A DNA stretch of 40,626 nucleotides, from contig NZ_JACJTQ010000046.1 in assembly GCF_014698735.1 (NCBI RefSeq), positions 1-40,626 on the forward strand, written 5' to 3'. Made by a program: the position numbers and the translations under genes. This document shows positions 14,997 through 23,700 of this stretch, piece by piece (position 1 is the first letter of the stretch; each line of letters opens with the position of its first letter). The notes under the pieces are model-generated. The model was given only the letters and a program-made list of their open reading frames with translations. It was not told the DNA's origin and searched no databases. Source of the DNA: Anabaena catenula FACHB-362. Its GTDB lineage: Bacteria; Cyanobacteriota; Cyanobacteriia; Cyanobacteriales; Nostocaceae.

Positions 14997-16166
14997 TTAT
15001 ATCAACCAACCTTTTAAACGTTTAGCAATGTGGGGACGGCGTAATTTTCGCATGGCTTTACTTTGGATTTGGCGTACTCGTTCACGGGAGAGGTTGAACA
15101 TATTTCCAACTTCTTCCAAAGTGCAGGGTTCGCTGGTTGTTAGTCCATAGCGCAGAGAAATTACGTCTTTCTCCCGTGGAGTAAGGACATCACCTAAGAC
15201 TTCCCAAATCTCCTGACGCATCATGTTTTCATTCATTTTGGCTTCTGGAGATTGGTTATCTTCATCTTCCAGCAAGTCCATTAATTCCGTGTCTTCTTCC
15301 TTACCGACGCGGTGATTGAGGGATAATGCTTGACGGCGCAGTTGTTGGAGTTGACGCAGTTGTTGAACGCTAATTTCCAAAGATTCTGCCATTTCGGCTT
15401 CCGAGGGGTTGCGAGCAAGTTTTTGCTTGAGTTCCCTTTGGGCTTTTTTAAGTTTGTTCAGTTTTTCTACAATATGGATTGGTAGACGGATGGTACGGGC
15501 ATCATTAGCGATCGCTCGTGTAATCGCCTGTCTAATCCACCAATAAGCATAAGTAGAGAACTTATAGCCTTTATCAGGGTCAAACTTCTCTGCGGCGCGA
15601 TTTAACCCCATTGCACCTTCCTGAATCAAATCTAGAAAAGGAACTCCCCGGTTGAGATAACGCTTGGCGATAGATACCACTAGCCTCAGATTCGAGCGAA
15701 TCATTTTCCGCTTCGCTACTCTTCCTTGATACAAGCGACTTTCCAGTTGTTTCTCTGTCATGTCAAACTTGGCGGCTACTTCGCTTTTGCTCGGTTCCTG
15801 TCCCAGTTCTAATTCCAAAGCCGCTTGTAAGTCTTTTACTTCTTCTAAAAACCTAACTCGTCGCGCTAACTCTACCTCTTCATCAGGTTTTAAGAGAGGA
15901 TAACGCGCCATTTCTTTAAAAAACGCGCCTACAGCATCGTCATGTTCGGTTTTATTGTATCCCGAAGGACGAGCGGCTGCCATCTCATCACCATCGCGTT
16001 CATCTGACTCCAAATTTTCTACAATTGAAGAGTCTTCAAATACTACTGCCTCTAAACTATCAAGTGATGGTTCTTCATGATCCGCCGCGTTCTCCAGTAT
16101 TTCCATTGTTCCCAATTCAGCAAGATTCATAGTTTCCTTTAGGGATTGTTGCTTTGTTTGGTACAT
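14997..16166 (-). CDS. sigC: RNA polymerase sigma factor, group 2, SigC-like
   Basis: A 389-residue sigma-70 protein. An acidic variable N-terminus (1-75) is followed by region 1.2 (DAVGAFFKEMARYPLLKPDE), regions 2.1-2.4 (SNLRLVVSIAKRYLNRGVPF, DLIQEGAMGLNRAAEKFDP, FSTYAYWWIRQAITRAIA), region 3, and region 4.2 with the helix-turn-helix CTLEEVGNMFNLSRERVRQI. It differs clearly from the primary SigA of Anabaena, which carries YLQEIGR at region 1.2 and lacks this acidic leader. The AVGAFFKEMARYPLL start is what I associate with SigC. Group 2 factors are dispensable and respond to nutrient or redox state. The 713-base upstream region suggests complex promoters. Confidence 0.9.
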   Translation of the reverse strand: MYQTKQQSLKETMNLAELGTMEILENAADHEEPSLDSLEAVVFEDSSIVENLESDERDGDEMAAARPSGYNKTEHDDAVGAFFKEMARYPLLKPDEEVELARRVRFLEEVKDLQAALELELGQEPSKSEVAAKFDMTEKQLESRLYQGRVAKRKMIRSNLRLVVSIAKRYLNRGVPFLDLIQEGAMGLNRAAEKFDPDKGYKFSTYAYWWIRQAITRAIANDARTIRLPIHIVEKLNKLKKAQRELKQKLARNPSEAEMAESLEISVQQLRQLQQLRRQALSLNHRVGKEEDTELMDLLEDEDNQSPEAKMNENMMRQEIWEVLGDVLTPREKDVISLRYGLTTSEPCTLEEVGNMFNLSRERVRQIQSKAMRKLRRPHIAKRLKGWLI

Positions 16167-16879
16167 AAATTAGTGACAGATGCTCGTTTGAGGATTGGTA
16201 GTTTTTCTTAAGAGATAAATACATCCATTTACCTAGACAAATACAATCTTCTCAAGAATTCCTGATTTGGAACGAAAATCTGTACCTGTATGTCATGTTT
16301 TTCGGTTATGTTTAGATACAACCTATATGGGCTTTGCACCCAAAATACCATCTTCTCTGACTACCAGCAGACATATTCCTCATTTTTTTCTTAATCACCA
16401 AATATGTCAAACCCCTCTCAAACATTCTCAACCTTAACAAATATAAAAATTCCATCTAAAGAACCCTATAGCTTAAATTTTCATGTATTTTTCTATATTT
16501 TTAGTGGGTTTAAGCGATGGGAGTGTAAGTCTAGCAAATGATACAAATTACGAAAATGGTGGATGAAAATCCGGAAAATATTAATTGTATAAAAGCATCT
16601 CATATAGCCAATATATTGAATATCTATCAATGGGCGGAAAAAACCTATTCCCTATTTCGTAGTTAAGCAATTGATTCTTTAATATCTAAGATACTTTCAT
16701 TTGTGTAGTTAGGATCAAAAATTTATTGCACGTACAGTGGAAATTAAATTGTCTAGTAGATTACATCAGTTAAAACTTATCAAGTATGATTGGTAATAAA
16801 AGTATTGCGAAATACCGTTTGCTTGTAGTAATCTAACAAGTTAAAATTAAGTGAAGCTTGGTTAATTTGATCCAGGTAT
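16167..16879. other. Long intergenic region between divergent sigC-like gene and priA
   Basis: 713 bases without a convincing gene. It should hold the promoters of both genes. A GGGCTTTGCACCCAAAAT segment (16329-16346) repeats one found at 5169-5185. A GTA-N8-TAC sequence (16802-16815) fits the NtcA consensus, but such a match is expected by chance in a window of this size. No RNA gene or tandem repeat recognised. Confidence 0.5.
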
Positions 16880-19465
16880 GTGAGCAAATATCTGTCTAAA
16901 AAGTCGATAATCATGTATATTAAGAGCGTAAAATTATCTTCTGTAGCCGTAGCTGAACCGGGGGAGTCATACCAGTCAAAAACAACTGTTTATAGATGGA
17001 TTGAAGTACTCGTAGATTGTCCAGGAAGCTCAGACTTATTTACATACAAAATACCACCCCAGTTAGAAATAAAACCAGGGGATATTTTGACTGTTCCCTT
17101 TGGGACACAACAGGTAGGAGCGATCGCAATTCGCTTACTGACACAGCCTAATGTTGATCTACCACCAGACAAAATTCGGGAAGTAGAAGATGTAGTCAGC
17201 AAAAGATTTTTCCCAAGCACCTATTGGGAATTACTCAATCGCATCGCCGCTTATTACTATACGCCTCTAATTCAAGTGATTCGGGTGGCTCTACCACCAG
17301 GATTATTAGGGCGATCGCAACGTCGTTTGCGTCTGACACCTTTAGGAAAAGAGCAAGATGTCTCTAACAATACTTCTGTTTTCATGTCACCCATAGCGCA
17401 ACAAGTTTTACAACTCTTACAAAAAACCCCTACAGGTGACTACAGTTATTACTATATTCAACAAAAAGTTAAATCTTCTTATCGGGGAACTCGTGAATTA
17501 ATCCGCTTGGGATTAGCAGAAAACTACCTAGAACCGCCACGACAAAATCAACCCAAACTGCAAAAAGCCGTAACACTGATAGAAAATAATGACCGAGATT
17601 TAACCCCCCGTCAACGAGAAATTGTGGAAGTGCTACGACGACAAGGTGGAGAATTATGGCAAAGTGAATTATTACAAATTTGTAGCGCCAGTACTTCTAT
17701 CCTCAAAGCTTTGGTAGAAAAAGGCTATATAGTAATTGAAGAACGAGAAATATTACGCAGAGAACAAAGTCCCCTCATGGCTGGGGATCAAGCAAAATCT
17801 TTAACAGATGCTCAAAATAGCGCCCTAGAATTAATACAATCTTTAAATGGATTTGCTCAAGTATTGTTGCACGGGGTAACAGGTTCAGGGAAAACAGAAG
17901 TATATTTGCAAGCGATCGCACCTCTCCTCAACCAAGGTAAATCCGCTTTGGTATTAGTTCCAGAAATCGGACTCACACCCCAACTCACAGATCGCTTCCG
18001 CGCCCGATTTGGAAACAGAGTTCAGGTTTATCACAGCGCCCTCTCTGACGGTGAACGCTACGATACTTGGCGACAAATGTTCACGGGAGAACCTCAAGTA
18101 GTGATTGGGACTCGCAGCGCCATTTTTGCGCCATTACCCAACTTGGCTTTAATTATCTTGGATGAAGAACACGACAGCAGCTTTAAACAAGATTCTCCTA
18201 TTCCCACCTACCACGCCCGCACCGTCGCACAATGGCGTGCTGAATTAGAAAGTTGTCCGTTAATTTTAGGTTCCGCGACTCCTTCTTTGGAAAGTTGGGT
18301 GAGTGTGGGAGAACATGGAAACGAAGGAGGTAGAGAAAAAGAGCTTTCCCCCTTGCTCCCTGCTCCCTGCTCCCCTTCCTCTTATTATCTTTCACTTCCT
18401 GAACGGATTAACTCGCGTCCGTTACCACCTGTGGAAATCGTGGATATGCGTCGAGAGTTACAGGAGGGAAATCGGTCTATATTTAGTAGGTCTTTACAAG
18501 AAGCTTTAGAACAGCTACAAGAAAGGAAAGAACAGGGAATTTTATTTATTCATCGTCGGGGACATAGCACATTTGTTTCTTGTCGCAGTTGTGGTTATGT
18601 GCTGGAATGTCCAAATTGTGACGTTTCGCTGGCGTATCACCATGTAGAAGAGGGTGCGCCGCAATTATTAAGGTGTCATTATTGTAATTATGGGCGATCG
18701 CACCCCCCACATTGTCCAGAATGCAGTTCTCCCTATTTAAAATTCTTTGGGAGCGGAACTCAGCGAGTAGCGCAGGAATTAAACCGCCAATTTCCCCACC
18801 TGAAATTAATTCGCTTTGATAGCGACACCACCCGCAACAAAGGCGCACACCGAAACTTACTCACCCAATTTGCAAACGGTGAAGCAGATTTATTAGTGGG
18901 GACGCAAATGCTCACCAAAGGTTTAGACTTACCCCAAGTTACGTTAGTGGGTGTTGTTGCTGCTGATGGGTTATTGCATTTATCAGACTATCGCGCCAAT
19001 GAACGCACATTTCAAACCTTAACCCAAGTTGCGGGACGTGCAGGAAGAGGAGAAGATCCCGGTAGGGTAATCGTGCAAACCTACACCCCAGAACATCCAG
19101 TAATTGAAGCAGTTAAAAGCCATGATTATCAATCTTTCTCTGATGCAGAATTAGAGCAAAGACAAGCACTTAATTATCCCCCTTATGGTAGATTAATTTT
19201 ATTGCGCTTGAGTAGTCTTGATCCCATTCAAGTCCAAAATACAGCCCAAATTATTGCTACAACTTTCAATGATAAACAAGAATTTGAAATATTGGGGCCA
19301 GCACCAGCTAATATTTTACGAGTAGCTAATCGTTATCGCTGGCAGATATTACTAAAATTTGCCCCCGATGCATTACCTAATTTACCAGATTGGCAAGAAA
19401 TCAGGGTGCTTTGTCCTTCCTCAGTCAGCTTAACAATTGACGTAGATCCAATTAATATTATGTAG
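16880..19465 (+). CDS. priA: Primosomal replication protein N' (helicase PriA)
   Basis: An 861-residue 3'-5' DNA helicase that restarts stalled replication forks by loading the primosome. The N-terminal DNA-binding part is at about 35-270. Walker A is GVTGSGKT (332-339), Walker B is DEEH (428-431), and motif III is GSATPSLESW. Eight Cys in CRSCG, CPNC, CHYC and CPEC (about 570-620) bind two zinc ions. The late motifs VGTQMLTKGLDLPQV and QVAGRAGRG are intact. The chosen start gives an N-terminal extension; an ATG at 16913 (MYIKSVKL) is an equally plausible start. Residues about 478-501 are an insertion of low complexity encoded by repeat DNA, between motif III and the zinc domain. The frame is kept, so the protein is probably functional. 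Confidence 0.95.
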   Translation: MSKYLSKKSIIMYIKSVKLSSVAVAEPGESYQSKTTVYRWIEVLVDCPGSSDLFTYKIPPQLEIKPGDILTVPFGTQQVGAIAIRLLTQPNVDLPPDKIREVEDVVSKRFFPSTYWELLNRIAAYYYTPLIQVIRVALPPGLLGRSQRRLRLTPLGKEQDVSNNTSVFMSPIAQQVLQLLQKTPTGDYSYYYIQQKVKSSYRGTRELIRLGLAENYLEPPRQNQPKLQKAVTLIENNDRDLTPRQREIVEVLRRQGGELWQSELLQICSASTSILKALVEKGYIVIEEREILRREQSPLMAGDQAKSLTDAQNSALELIQSLNGFAQVLLHGVTGSGKTEVYLQAIAPLLNQGKSALVLVPEIGLTPQLTDRFRARFGNRVQVYHSALSDGERYDTWRQMFTGEPQVVIGTRSAIFAPLPNLALIILDEEHDSSFKQDSPIPTYHARTVAQWRAELESCPLILGSATPSLESWVSVGEHGNEGGREKELSPLLPAPCSPSSYYLSLPERINSRPLPPVEIVDMRRELQEGNRSIFSRSLQEALEQLQERKEQGILFIHRRGHSTFVSCRSCGYVLECPNCDVSLAYHHVEEGAPQLLRCHYCNYGRSHPPHCPECSSPYLKFFGSGTQRVAQELNRQFPHLKLIRFDSDTTRNKGAHRNLLTQFANGEADLLVGTQMLTKGLDLPQVTLVGVVAADGLLHLSDYRANERTFQTLTQVAGRAGRGEDPGRVIVQTYTPEHPVIEAVKSHDYQSFSDAELEQRQALNYPPYGRLILLRLSSLDPIQVQNTAQIIATTFNDKQEFEILGPAPANILRVANRYRWQILLKFAPDALPNLPDWQEIRVLCPSSVSLTIDVDPINIM
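18354..18374. repeat. Heptanucleotide repeat (TGCTCCC)x3 inside priA
   Basis: Three perfect TGCTCCC copies within a longer block (about 18305-18385) that adds about 24-28 codons to priA in frame. The translated segment (KELSPLLPAPCSPSS) has no match to the usual PriA sequence at this place. Confidence 0.8.
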
Positions 19466-19497
19466 GGCTTGCTGAATAAATCTAAAACTTAGATATA
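19463..19497. repeat. Short repeat element, compact copy
   Basis: TAGGGCTTGCTGA (19463-19475) and AAACTTAGATATA (19485-19497) are 9 bases apart. The same two 13-base blocks occur at 39196-39208 and 39279-39291, where about 70 other bases separate them. It overlaps the stop codon of priA. Confidence 0.6.
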
Positions 19498-19611
19498 TCA
19501 AGAGTTTGAAGGTTAAAAAGGTGAATCAGGTGCAAGGAATAAGCGTTGGAACTACCAAAAACCTATTACTTGACCAGATTCAAGACTATTCTTCTCTTCT
19601 TCTAATTCTTC

Positions 19612-19652
<41 letters not shown>

Positions 19653-19724
19653 GCCCTAACCAAAAGACTTTTATGCCTACGGCACGCTACGCGAACAGCA
19701 AGTCCTATGTAAACATCAAAAATC

Positions 19725-21032
19725 ATGGTTAACAAAGTTGCAATTATCGGTGCTGGCCCTAGCGGACTTCTTCTAGCTCATTATCTACTACGTCGTCATC
19801 ACCAATACCAAATTGATATTTATGAACGTCGTAGCGATCCCCGTGGAATTCCCTTTGACAAAACCCGCACCTTTCCCATTTCGCTTGGTGAAAGAGGAAT
19901 GAATGCTTTACGTCAAATTCCCGGACTAGAGGAAGCAGTTAAAGCCGTAAGCTTAGAAATACAAGGTTCAATTCTGCATGGAAAGAAGGGTAAAACTCAA
20001 GTTATCAAAAGAAAAATACCTCTTATTACCCTAGATAGAACTAATTTAGCAACTGTCATTTTAGAGAAATTAGTCGAAAAATATGATAACAGCCGCATTA
20101 ATATTCACTTTGATTGTCAATGTACAGAAATAGATTCGGCAAACAAAACAATTAAATTTTCCCAAAGTACATCCTCAAATAATATAACAGAATTTACTAG
20201 CAATTATGACTTACTAATTGGTGCTGACGGAGCGCGTTCTGTAGTCAGAGAAGCTTTTCTCAATACGGATGATTTTCAATTTGAAAAAAATTACGTTCCC
20301 AATGCTTATAAATCTATTTTTCTTCCCAATCCAGATCAAATACCAGGAATTGATTTACCAAAACAGAAAGTTCACGCTTGGCGAATAAATAATGGTATCT
20401 CCATACTCATGCTGCATCAAATAGATGGAAACATGAACGGAGTCATCCTTTTTCCATATGCTAATAATCCCATTGAACAACTCGCAAATGCTGAAGAAGT
20501 GCAGAAATTCTTTCAAGATAATTTCCCGATTATTGGGCAATTAATGCCAGCATTTGAAGCAGAAGAATTTGCTAAAAGACCGATATCGAGAGTTTTAACA
20601 GTGCGCTGTAACCCCTATCATTTAGGAGATAGTGTATTGTTAATTGGTGATGCCGCTCATGCAGTTTCACCTTCCATTGGACAAGGATGCAATTCAGCTT
20701 TGGAAGATGTGCTAATTTTTGATAAAATTTTAGATGAATATGCTGATAATTTAGCACAATCATTAACAGAATATAGCTTGCGTCGTCAACCTGATGCTTT
20801 TGCTTTAAGAGAGTTAAGCGATTATTCCTTCCCTACTTCCAACCATTTATTTACTGAGTTTATTATTCGCAATACCTTAGCCAAAATTCTCCATCAAATC
20901 TTTCCCAAAACTTTCTTACCACCTATATTTGAGTCCGTATTTGCAGACGATATTCCTTACAGAGAAATTTTGCATAAATACCAAGGTTGGATATCCAAAG
21001 TCAAAAAAATAATGACAAGGAATAGGGAATAG
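19725..21032 (+). CDS. FAD-dependent monooxygenase (kynurenine 3-monooxygenase-like)
   Basis: A 435-residue class A flavoprotein hydroxylase. The FAD-binding Rossmann loop is GAGPSG (9-14). The DG motif is in LLIGADGARSVVREAF (about 162-177). The GD motif is GDAAHAVSPSIGQG (308-321). A C-terminal hydrophobic region (about 365-420) resembles the membrane-associating tail of kynurenine 3-monooxygenases. The overall layout, with ISLGERG near residue 47, also fits that family. The natural substrate is not certain: kynurenine or another aromatic acid are candidates. It uses NAD(P)H and O2. It stands alone, with no kynureninase or aromatic catabolic genes nearby. Confidence 0.85.
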   Translation: MVNKVAIIGAGPSGLLLAHYLLRRHHQYQIDIYERRSDPRGIPFDKTRTFPISLGERGMNALRQIPGLEEAVKAVSLEIQGSILHGKKGKTQVIKRKIPLITLDRTNLATVILEKLVEKYDNSRINIHFDCQCTEIDSANKTIKFSQSTSSNNITEFTSNYDLLIGADGARSVVREAFLNTDDFQFEKNYVPNAYKSIFLPNPDQIPGIDLPKQKVHAWRINNGISILMLHQIDGNMNGVILFPYANNPIEQLANAEEVQKFFQDNFPIIGQLMPAFEAEEFAKRPISRVLTVRCNPYHLGDSVLLIGDAAHAVSPSIGQGCNSALEDVLIFDKILDEYADNLAQSLTEYSLRRQPDAFALRELSDYSFPTSNHLFTEFIIRNTLAKILHQIFPKTFLPPIFESVFADDIPYREILHKYQGWISKVKKIMTRNRE

Positions 21033-21380
21033 GAAAATTCCCAACTGCTTAATTCTGTTGTAATTAGTGGGACTTATACCAATTCAGTATGATAGCTTGC
21101 GTGGCGTAGCCATAGATGTGCAAAATTAAATATATTATAGCGGTATGCACTTGAATGAGATACATCATAGTCGCCTACTCGCTTGCGGGCTATCCATTAC
21201 CCGTATCTGTCTTAACAAATAAACAAGAGACTTAACACCAAAGTGAAAGGCTTGATAGGTATAGTTTTCAGAGAAGAAGAACGGGTAATGGCATCATGGA
21301 AAAGAGGGCAGAGAAAGAATTGGCACAGATAGACTTAAAGGAAAAACTTTGATTAATTTGTACAAAGGGTAAGTTCTAAA
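21033..21380. other. Intergenic region with interspersed repeat fragments
   Basis: 348 bases between convergent genes. It contains a GCTTGCGTGGCGTAGCCATA unit (about 21096-21115), a TATATTATAGCGGTATGC tract followed by TGAGATACA (about 21129-21163) related to 6311-6344, and a TCGCTTGCGGGCTATCCATT unit (about 21178-21197). No gene is supported. Confidence 0.55.
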
Positions 21381-21707
21381 TTATTTACCTTGTAAGCATT
21401 GTGAATTTTTACTAATGGCGTAAGGATAGTTACAGGTTACTAGTTCTTCATCCCAAACTGTACCCGTCCCACACTCAAAATCATACTTTCTATAGCTACC
21501 ATCACCGTTATCTACGCAGCGGTAGAATTTTTGGCAGTCATTTGGATTAGGGTGAAATCCCTCACTTTCACATTGTGTCGTCACGAGTGTAAGGCTGTTG
21601 CTATCAGTAGTAGTTTCAGTGCTGTTGCTCTCCGCAGCGAGTGCAGGACTGATAGTGATCCACATTCCTAAAATCATTGCACAACAAAATAACAGGATTT
21701 TTTTCAT
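21381..21707 (-). CDS. Secreted protein with a peritrophin-A (CBM14, chitin-binding type 2) domain
   Basis: A 108-residue protein with a signal peptide (1-24, cleavage after ALA), a Ser/Thr-rich linker (25-44), then one complete CBM14 domain. The six cysteines are C46, C58, C64, C79, C92 and C104. They have the characteristic spacing with F-x-P-N-P-N-D-C-Q-K-F-Y-x-C, then G-T-x-W-D and C-N-Y-P. CBM14 domains bind chitin and are typical of insect peritrophic matrix and other animal proteins. A stand-alone copy in a cyanobacterium is unusual. It may bind chitin or another GlcNAc-containing glycan outside the cell. No chitinase is nearby. It lies downstream of the kdp1 operon on the same strand, 153 bases after the truncated kdpD. 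Confidence 0.85.
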   Translation of the reverse strand: MKKILLFCCAMILGMWITISPALAAESNSTETTTDSNSLTLVTTQCESEGFHPNPNDCQKFYRCVDNGDGSYRKYDFECGTGTVWDEELVTCNYPYAISKNSQCLQGK

Positions 21708-21860
21708 GGTTTCTTTATCCCGGCAAATTCTGAATTAGGGTATCAATTTGAATATATTCCCAGTAAAATTATGTGATTATATTTTTGTTATAAAAATTTA
21801 TATTTTTCGCGTGGGTATTGTCATACAGGAAGTCTCCTCCTGGTGTCTATGGGCAAAAAA

Positions 21861-22988
21861 TTATTTCTCAGTAGCAATAATATGTAAATCTATTTTTTGA
21901 TCTCTGATTAACTCCATCAATCGTTGCGTAAAAGAACCTTTAAAAAATCTTTTCCATCGAGGCTGCTGGCTTTCACCAATGACTATTTGGGTAATATGAT
22001 GAGTTGCAGCAACTTGGGCAATTGCTTGAGGAACATTGTTACTTTTAACATGAATAAATTCACCACCAAATTCGTGGCATAGTTTCTCACAAGTATGAAT
22101 ATGTAAACTTTCTTCTTTGGTGAGAAAACGTTCAGGATCGGCAATGAATACAGTATACAACCTGGCATTCATATAACTGGCAATCCGCGCCCCACGACGC
22201 AATAATTGAATTGAATTTGGATAAGTAGATACACATACTAAAACTCGTTCATGAACATTACAACTGTGTCCAGTAGAGATAGAAGTATTTGCTTCCTCCT
22301 CAACAGTATCAGCTACTTCTCTTAATGCCAATTCCCGCAAAGCAATCAGGTTACGACGCTGAAAAAAGTTTTCTAAAGATTGCTCAATTTTATCATTAGC
22401 ATAGATTTTACCTTCCCGCAAACGCTCTTCTAAAGTTTCTGGAGTGACATCAATAACAACCACAGCATCAGCTTCATCTAAGAGAATATCGGGAATGCGT
22501 TCTCGCACCACAACACCCGTAATTCTTGCTACCAAATCATTCAAACTTTCCAAATGTTGAATATTAACAGTAGAGTAAACATCTATGCCGGCTGCTAAAA
22601 TTACTTCTACATCCTGATAACGTTTTTCTCTCAGAGAACCAGGTATATTTGTATGAGCCAATTCATCAACTAAAACCAGTTGGGGAGAGCGTGCTAAAAT
22701 TGCCTCCGTGTCCATTTCTTGGAGGTTGATATTCTTGTGAATAATGGTTTTTTTAGGAATTACCTCCAATCCTATAGCTTTTGCAGCCGTGTCTTTGCGT
22801 CCATGAGTTTCCAAAACACCAATAACAACATCAATCCCATCTTGTTTAAGTTGGTGTGCTTCTTCCAGCATTTTGTAAGTTTTCCCCACACCGGGAGCCA
22901 TACCAATGAATATCTTATGCTTTCCTCGTCGAGCAGGACGGATATAAGAACTGTCAGGGGATAGGTTATTGGGATGAATCATGAACAA
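21861..22988 (-). CDS. kdpD: KdpD N-terminal domain protein (truncated sensor: no membrane or kinase part)
   Basis: A 375-residue protein equal to the cytoplasmic N-terminal half of KdpD. The KdpD domain (about 22-230) has Walker A GMAPGVGKT (29-37) and the DELAHTN motif (near 108). A universal-stress-protein-like domain follows (about 245-372: VLVCVSTYPNS, IVIGESQQPRWKRF). The four transmembrane helices and the histidine kinase of the roughly 900-residue E. coli KdpD are absent, with a clean stop and no remnant downstream. Short KdpD proteins are known in Anabaena, so this looks like a stable form rather than a pseudogene. It is the last gene of kdp1, 8 bases after kdpC. It may relay ATP or K+ state to a separate kinase. 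Confidence 0.93.
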   Translation of the reverse strand: MFMIHPNNLSPDSSYIRPARRGKHKIFIGMAPGVGKTYKMLEEAHQLKQDGIDVVIGVLETHGRKDTAAKAIGLEVIPKKTIIHKNINLQEMDTEAILARSPQLVLVDELAHTNIPGSLREKRYQDVEVILAAGIDVYSTVNIQHLESLNDLVARITGVVVRERIPDILLDEADAVVVIDVTPETLEERLREGKIYANDKIEQSLENFFQRRNLIALRELALREVADTVEEEANTSISTGHSCNVHERVLVCVSTYPNSIQLLRRGARIASYMNARLYTVFIADPERFLTKEESLHIHTCEKLCHEFGGEFIHVKSNNVPQAIAQVAATHHITQIVIGESQQPRWKRFFKGSFTQRLMELIRDQKIDLHIIATEK

Positions 22989-22996
22989 GTTCCTAC

Positions 22997-23614
22997 TTAT
23001 TTATTAATTTTATCCAATGATAGATTTAGCTTGAAAACATTCACACCAGGTTCACCAAATATACCCAAAAAGCGACCATCTGTGTTTTGTAAAATTAAAG
23101 TTTCTAGTTGATTTGGTTGAACTCCCCGCGCTTTGGCTACTCTTGCAATTTGCGCCTTTGCACCTTCAGGAGTAATGTGAGGATCAAGACTAGAACCAGA
23201 GGTGTAAACTAAATCCGCCGTAGGTTGTATATCCGCTTTTTTAAGTCGCTGAATTTCACCTTCATTCCCGTTAATACGTTCTAGCAATGCTGGATTACTG
23301 GGAGCTAAATTACTAGCACCAGATACACCAGTCTTCAAAATACCAGCTTCATCATTTTTTGCATCAGCCGTGCTGTAATTGGTAGTGCTAGGACGACTCC
23401 AAAAATACTTTTCACTCGTAAATGGTTGACCAATTAATGCTGAACCAATAATTACACCTTGGGAATTCGTAATTAAACTACCATTCGCTTGATAAGAAAA
23501 AGCAACTTGTCCCGAAATCAACATAAATAAAGGATAGATAAAAGCCGTTATCACCCATAAAACCAAAGTCGAACGAATCGCCTTACCAACTTGATATCTC
23601 TGACTCATATTCAA
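22997..23614 (-). CDS. kdpC: K+-transporting ATPase subunit KdpC (kdp1)
   Basis: A 205-residue subunit with one N-terminal transmembrane helix (about 14-38) and a periplasmic domain carrying the family signatures GSALIGQPF, YFWSRPS, SGASNLAPSNP, TSGSSLDPHI and DGRFLGIFGEPGVN. KdpC stabilises the KdpFABC complex and its ATP binding. Length is normal. It is 86 bases after kdpG, and that gap contains a perfect 9-bp hairpin (23652-23679). ATG codons at residues 1 and 3 are both possible starts. Confidence 0.96.
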   Translation of the reverse strand: MNMSQRYQVGKAIRSTLVLWVITAFIYPLFMLISGQVAFSYQANGSLITNSQGVIIGSALIGQPFTSEKYFWSRPSTTNYSTADAKNDEAGILKTGVSGASNLAPSNPALLERINGNEGEIQRLKKADIQPTADLVYTSGSSLDPHITPEGAKAQIARVAKARGVQPNQLETLILQNTDGRFLGIFGEPGVNVFKLNLSLDKINK

Positions 23615-23651
23615 ATCTCCCTAGTTAAAAACTATTAAAGTTAAAGTTTTT

Positions 23652-23679
23652 GTTGGGTTACGCTGTTGCTTAACCCAAC
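23652..23679. repeat. Palindromic repeat between kdpG and kdpC
   Basis: GTTGGGTTA (23652-23660) and TAACCCAAC (23671-23679) are perfect inverted copies around a 10-base loop. The hairpin sits inside the kdp1 transcript and could affect how much of kdpC and kdpD is made. Confidence 0.8.
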
Positions 23680-23700
23680 CTACGAATTACAAATTAGTAA

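Noticed and set aside
14997-16166. Primary sigma factor SigA
   Set aside because: Region 1.2 and the N-terminal leader differ from SigA as I know it (AVGAFFKEMARYPLL instead of the YLQEIGR type), so a group 2 SigC-like factor fits better.
16802-16815. GTA-N8-TAC (NtcA consensus) upstream of priA
   Set aside because: Such a 6-base match is expected about ten times by chance in 40 kb. The best -10 box is 26 bases away, beyond the usual spacing, and priA is not an expected nitrogen-regulated gene.
21861-22988. kdpD as a pseudogene
   Set aside because: The domain ends cleanly, motifs are intact, and short KdpD proteins are known in Anabaena, so it is more likely a functional short form.
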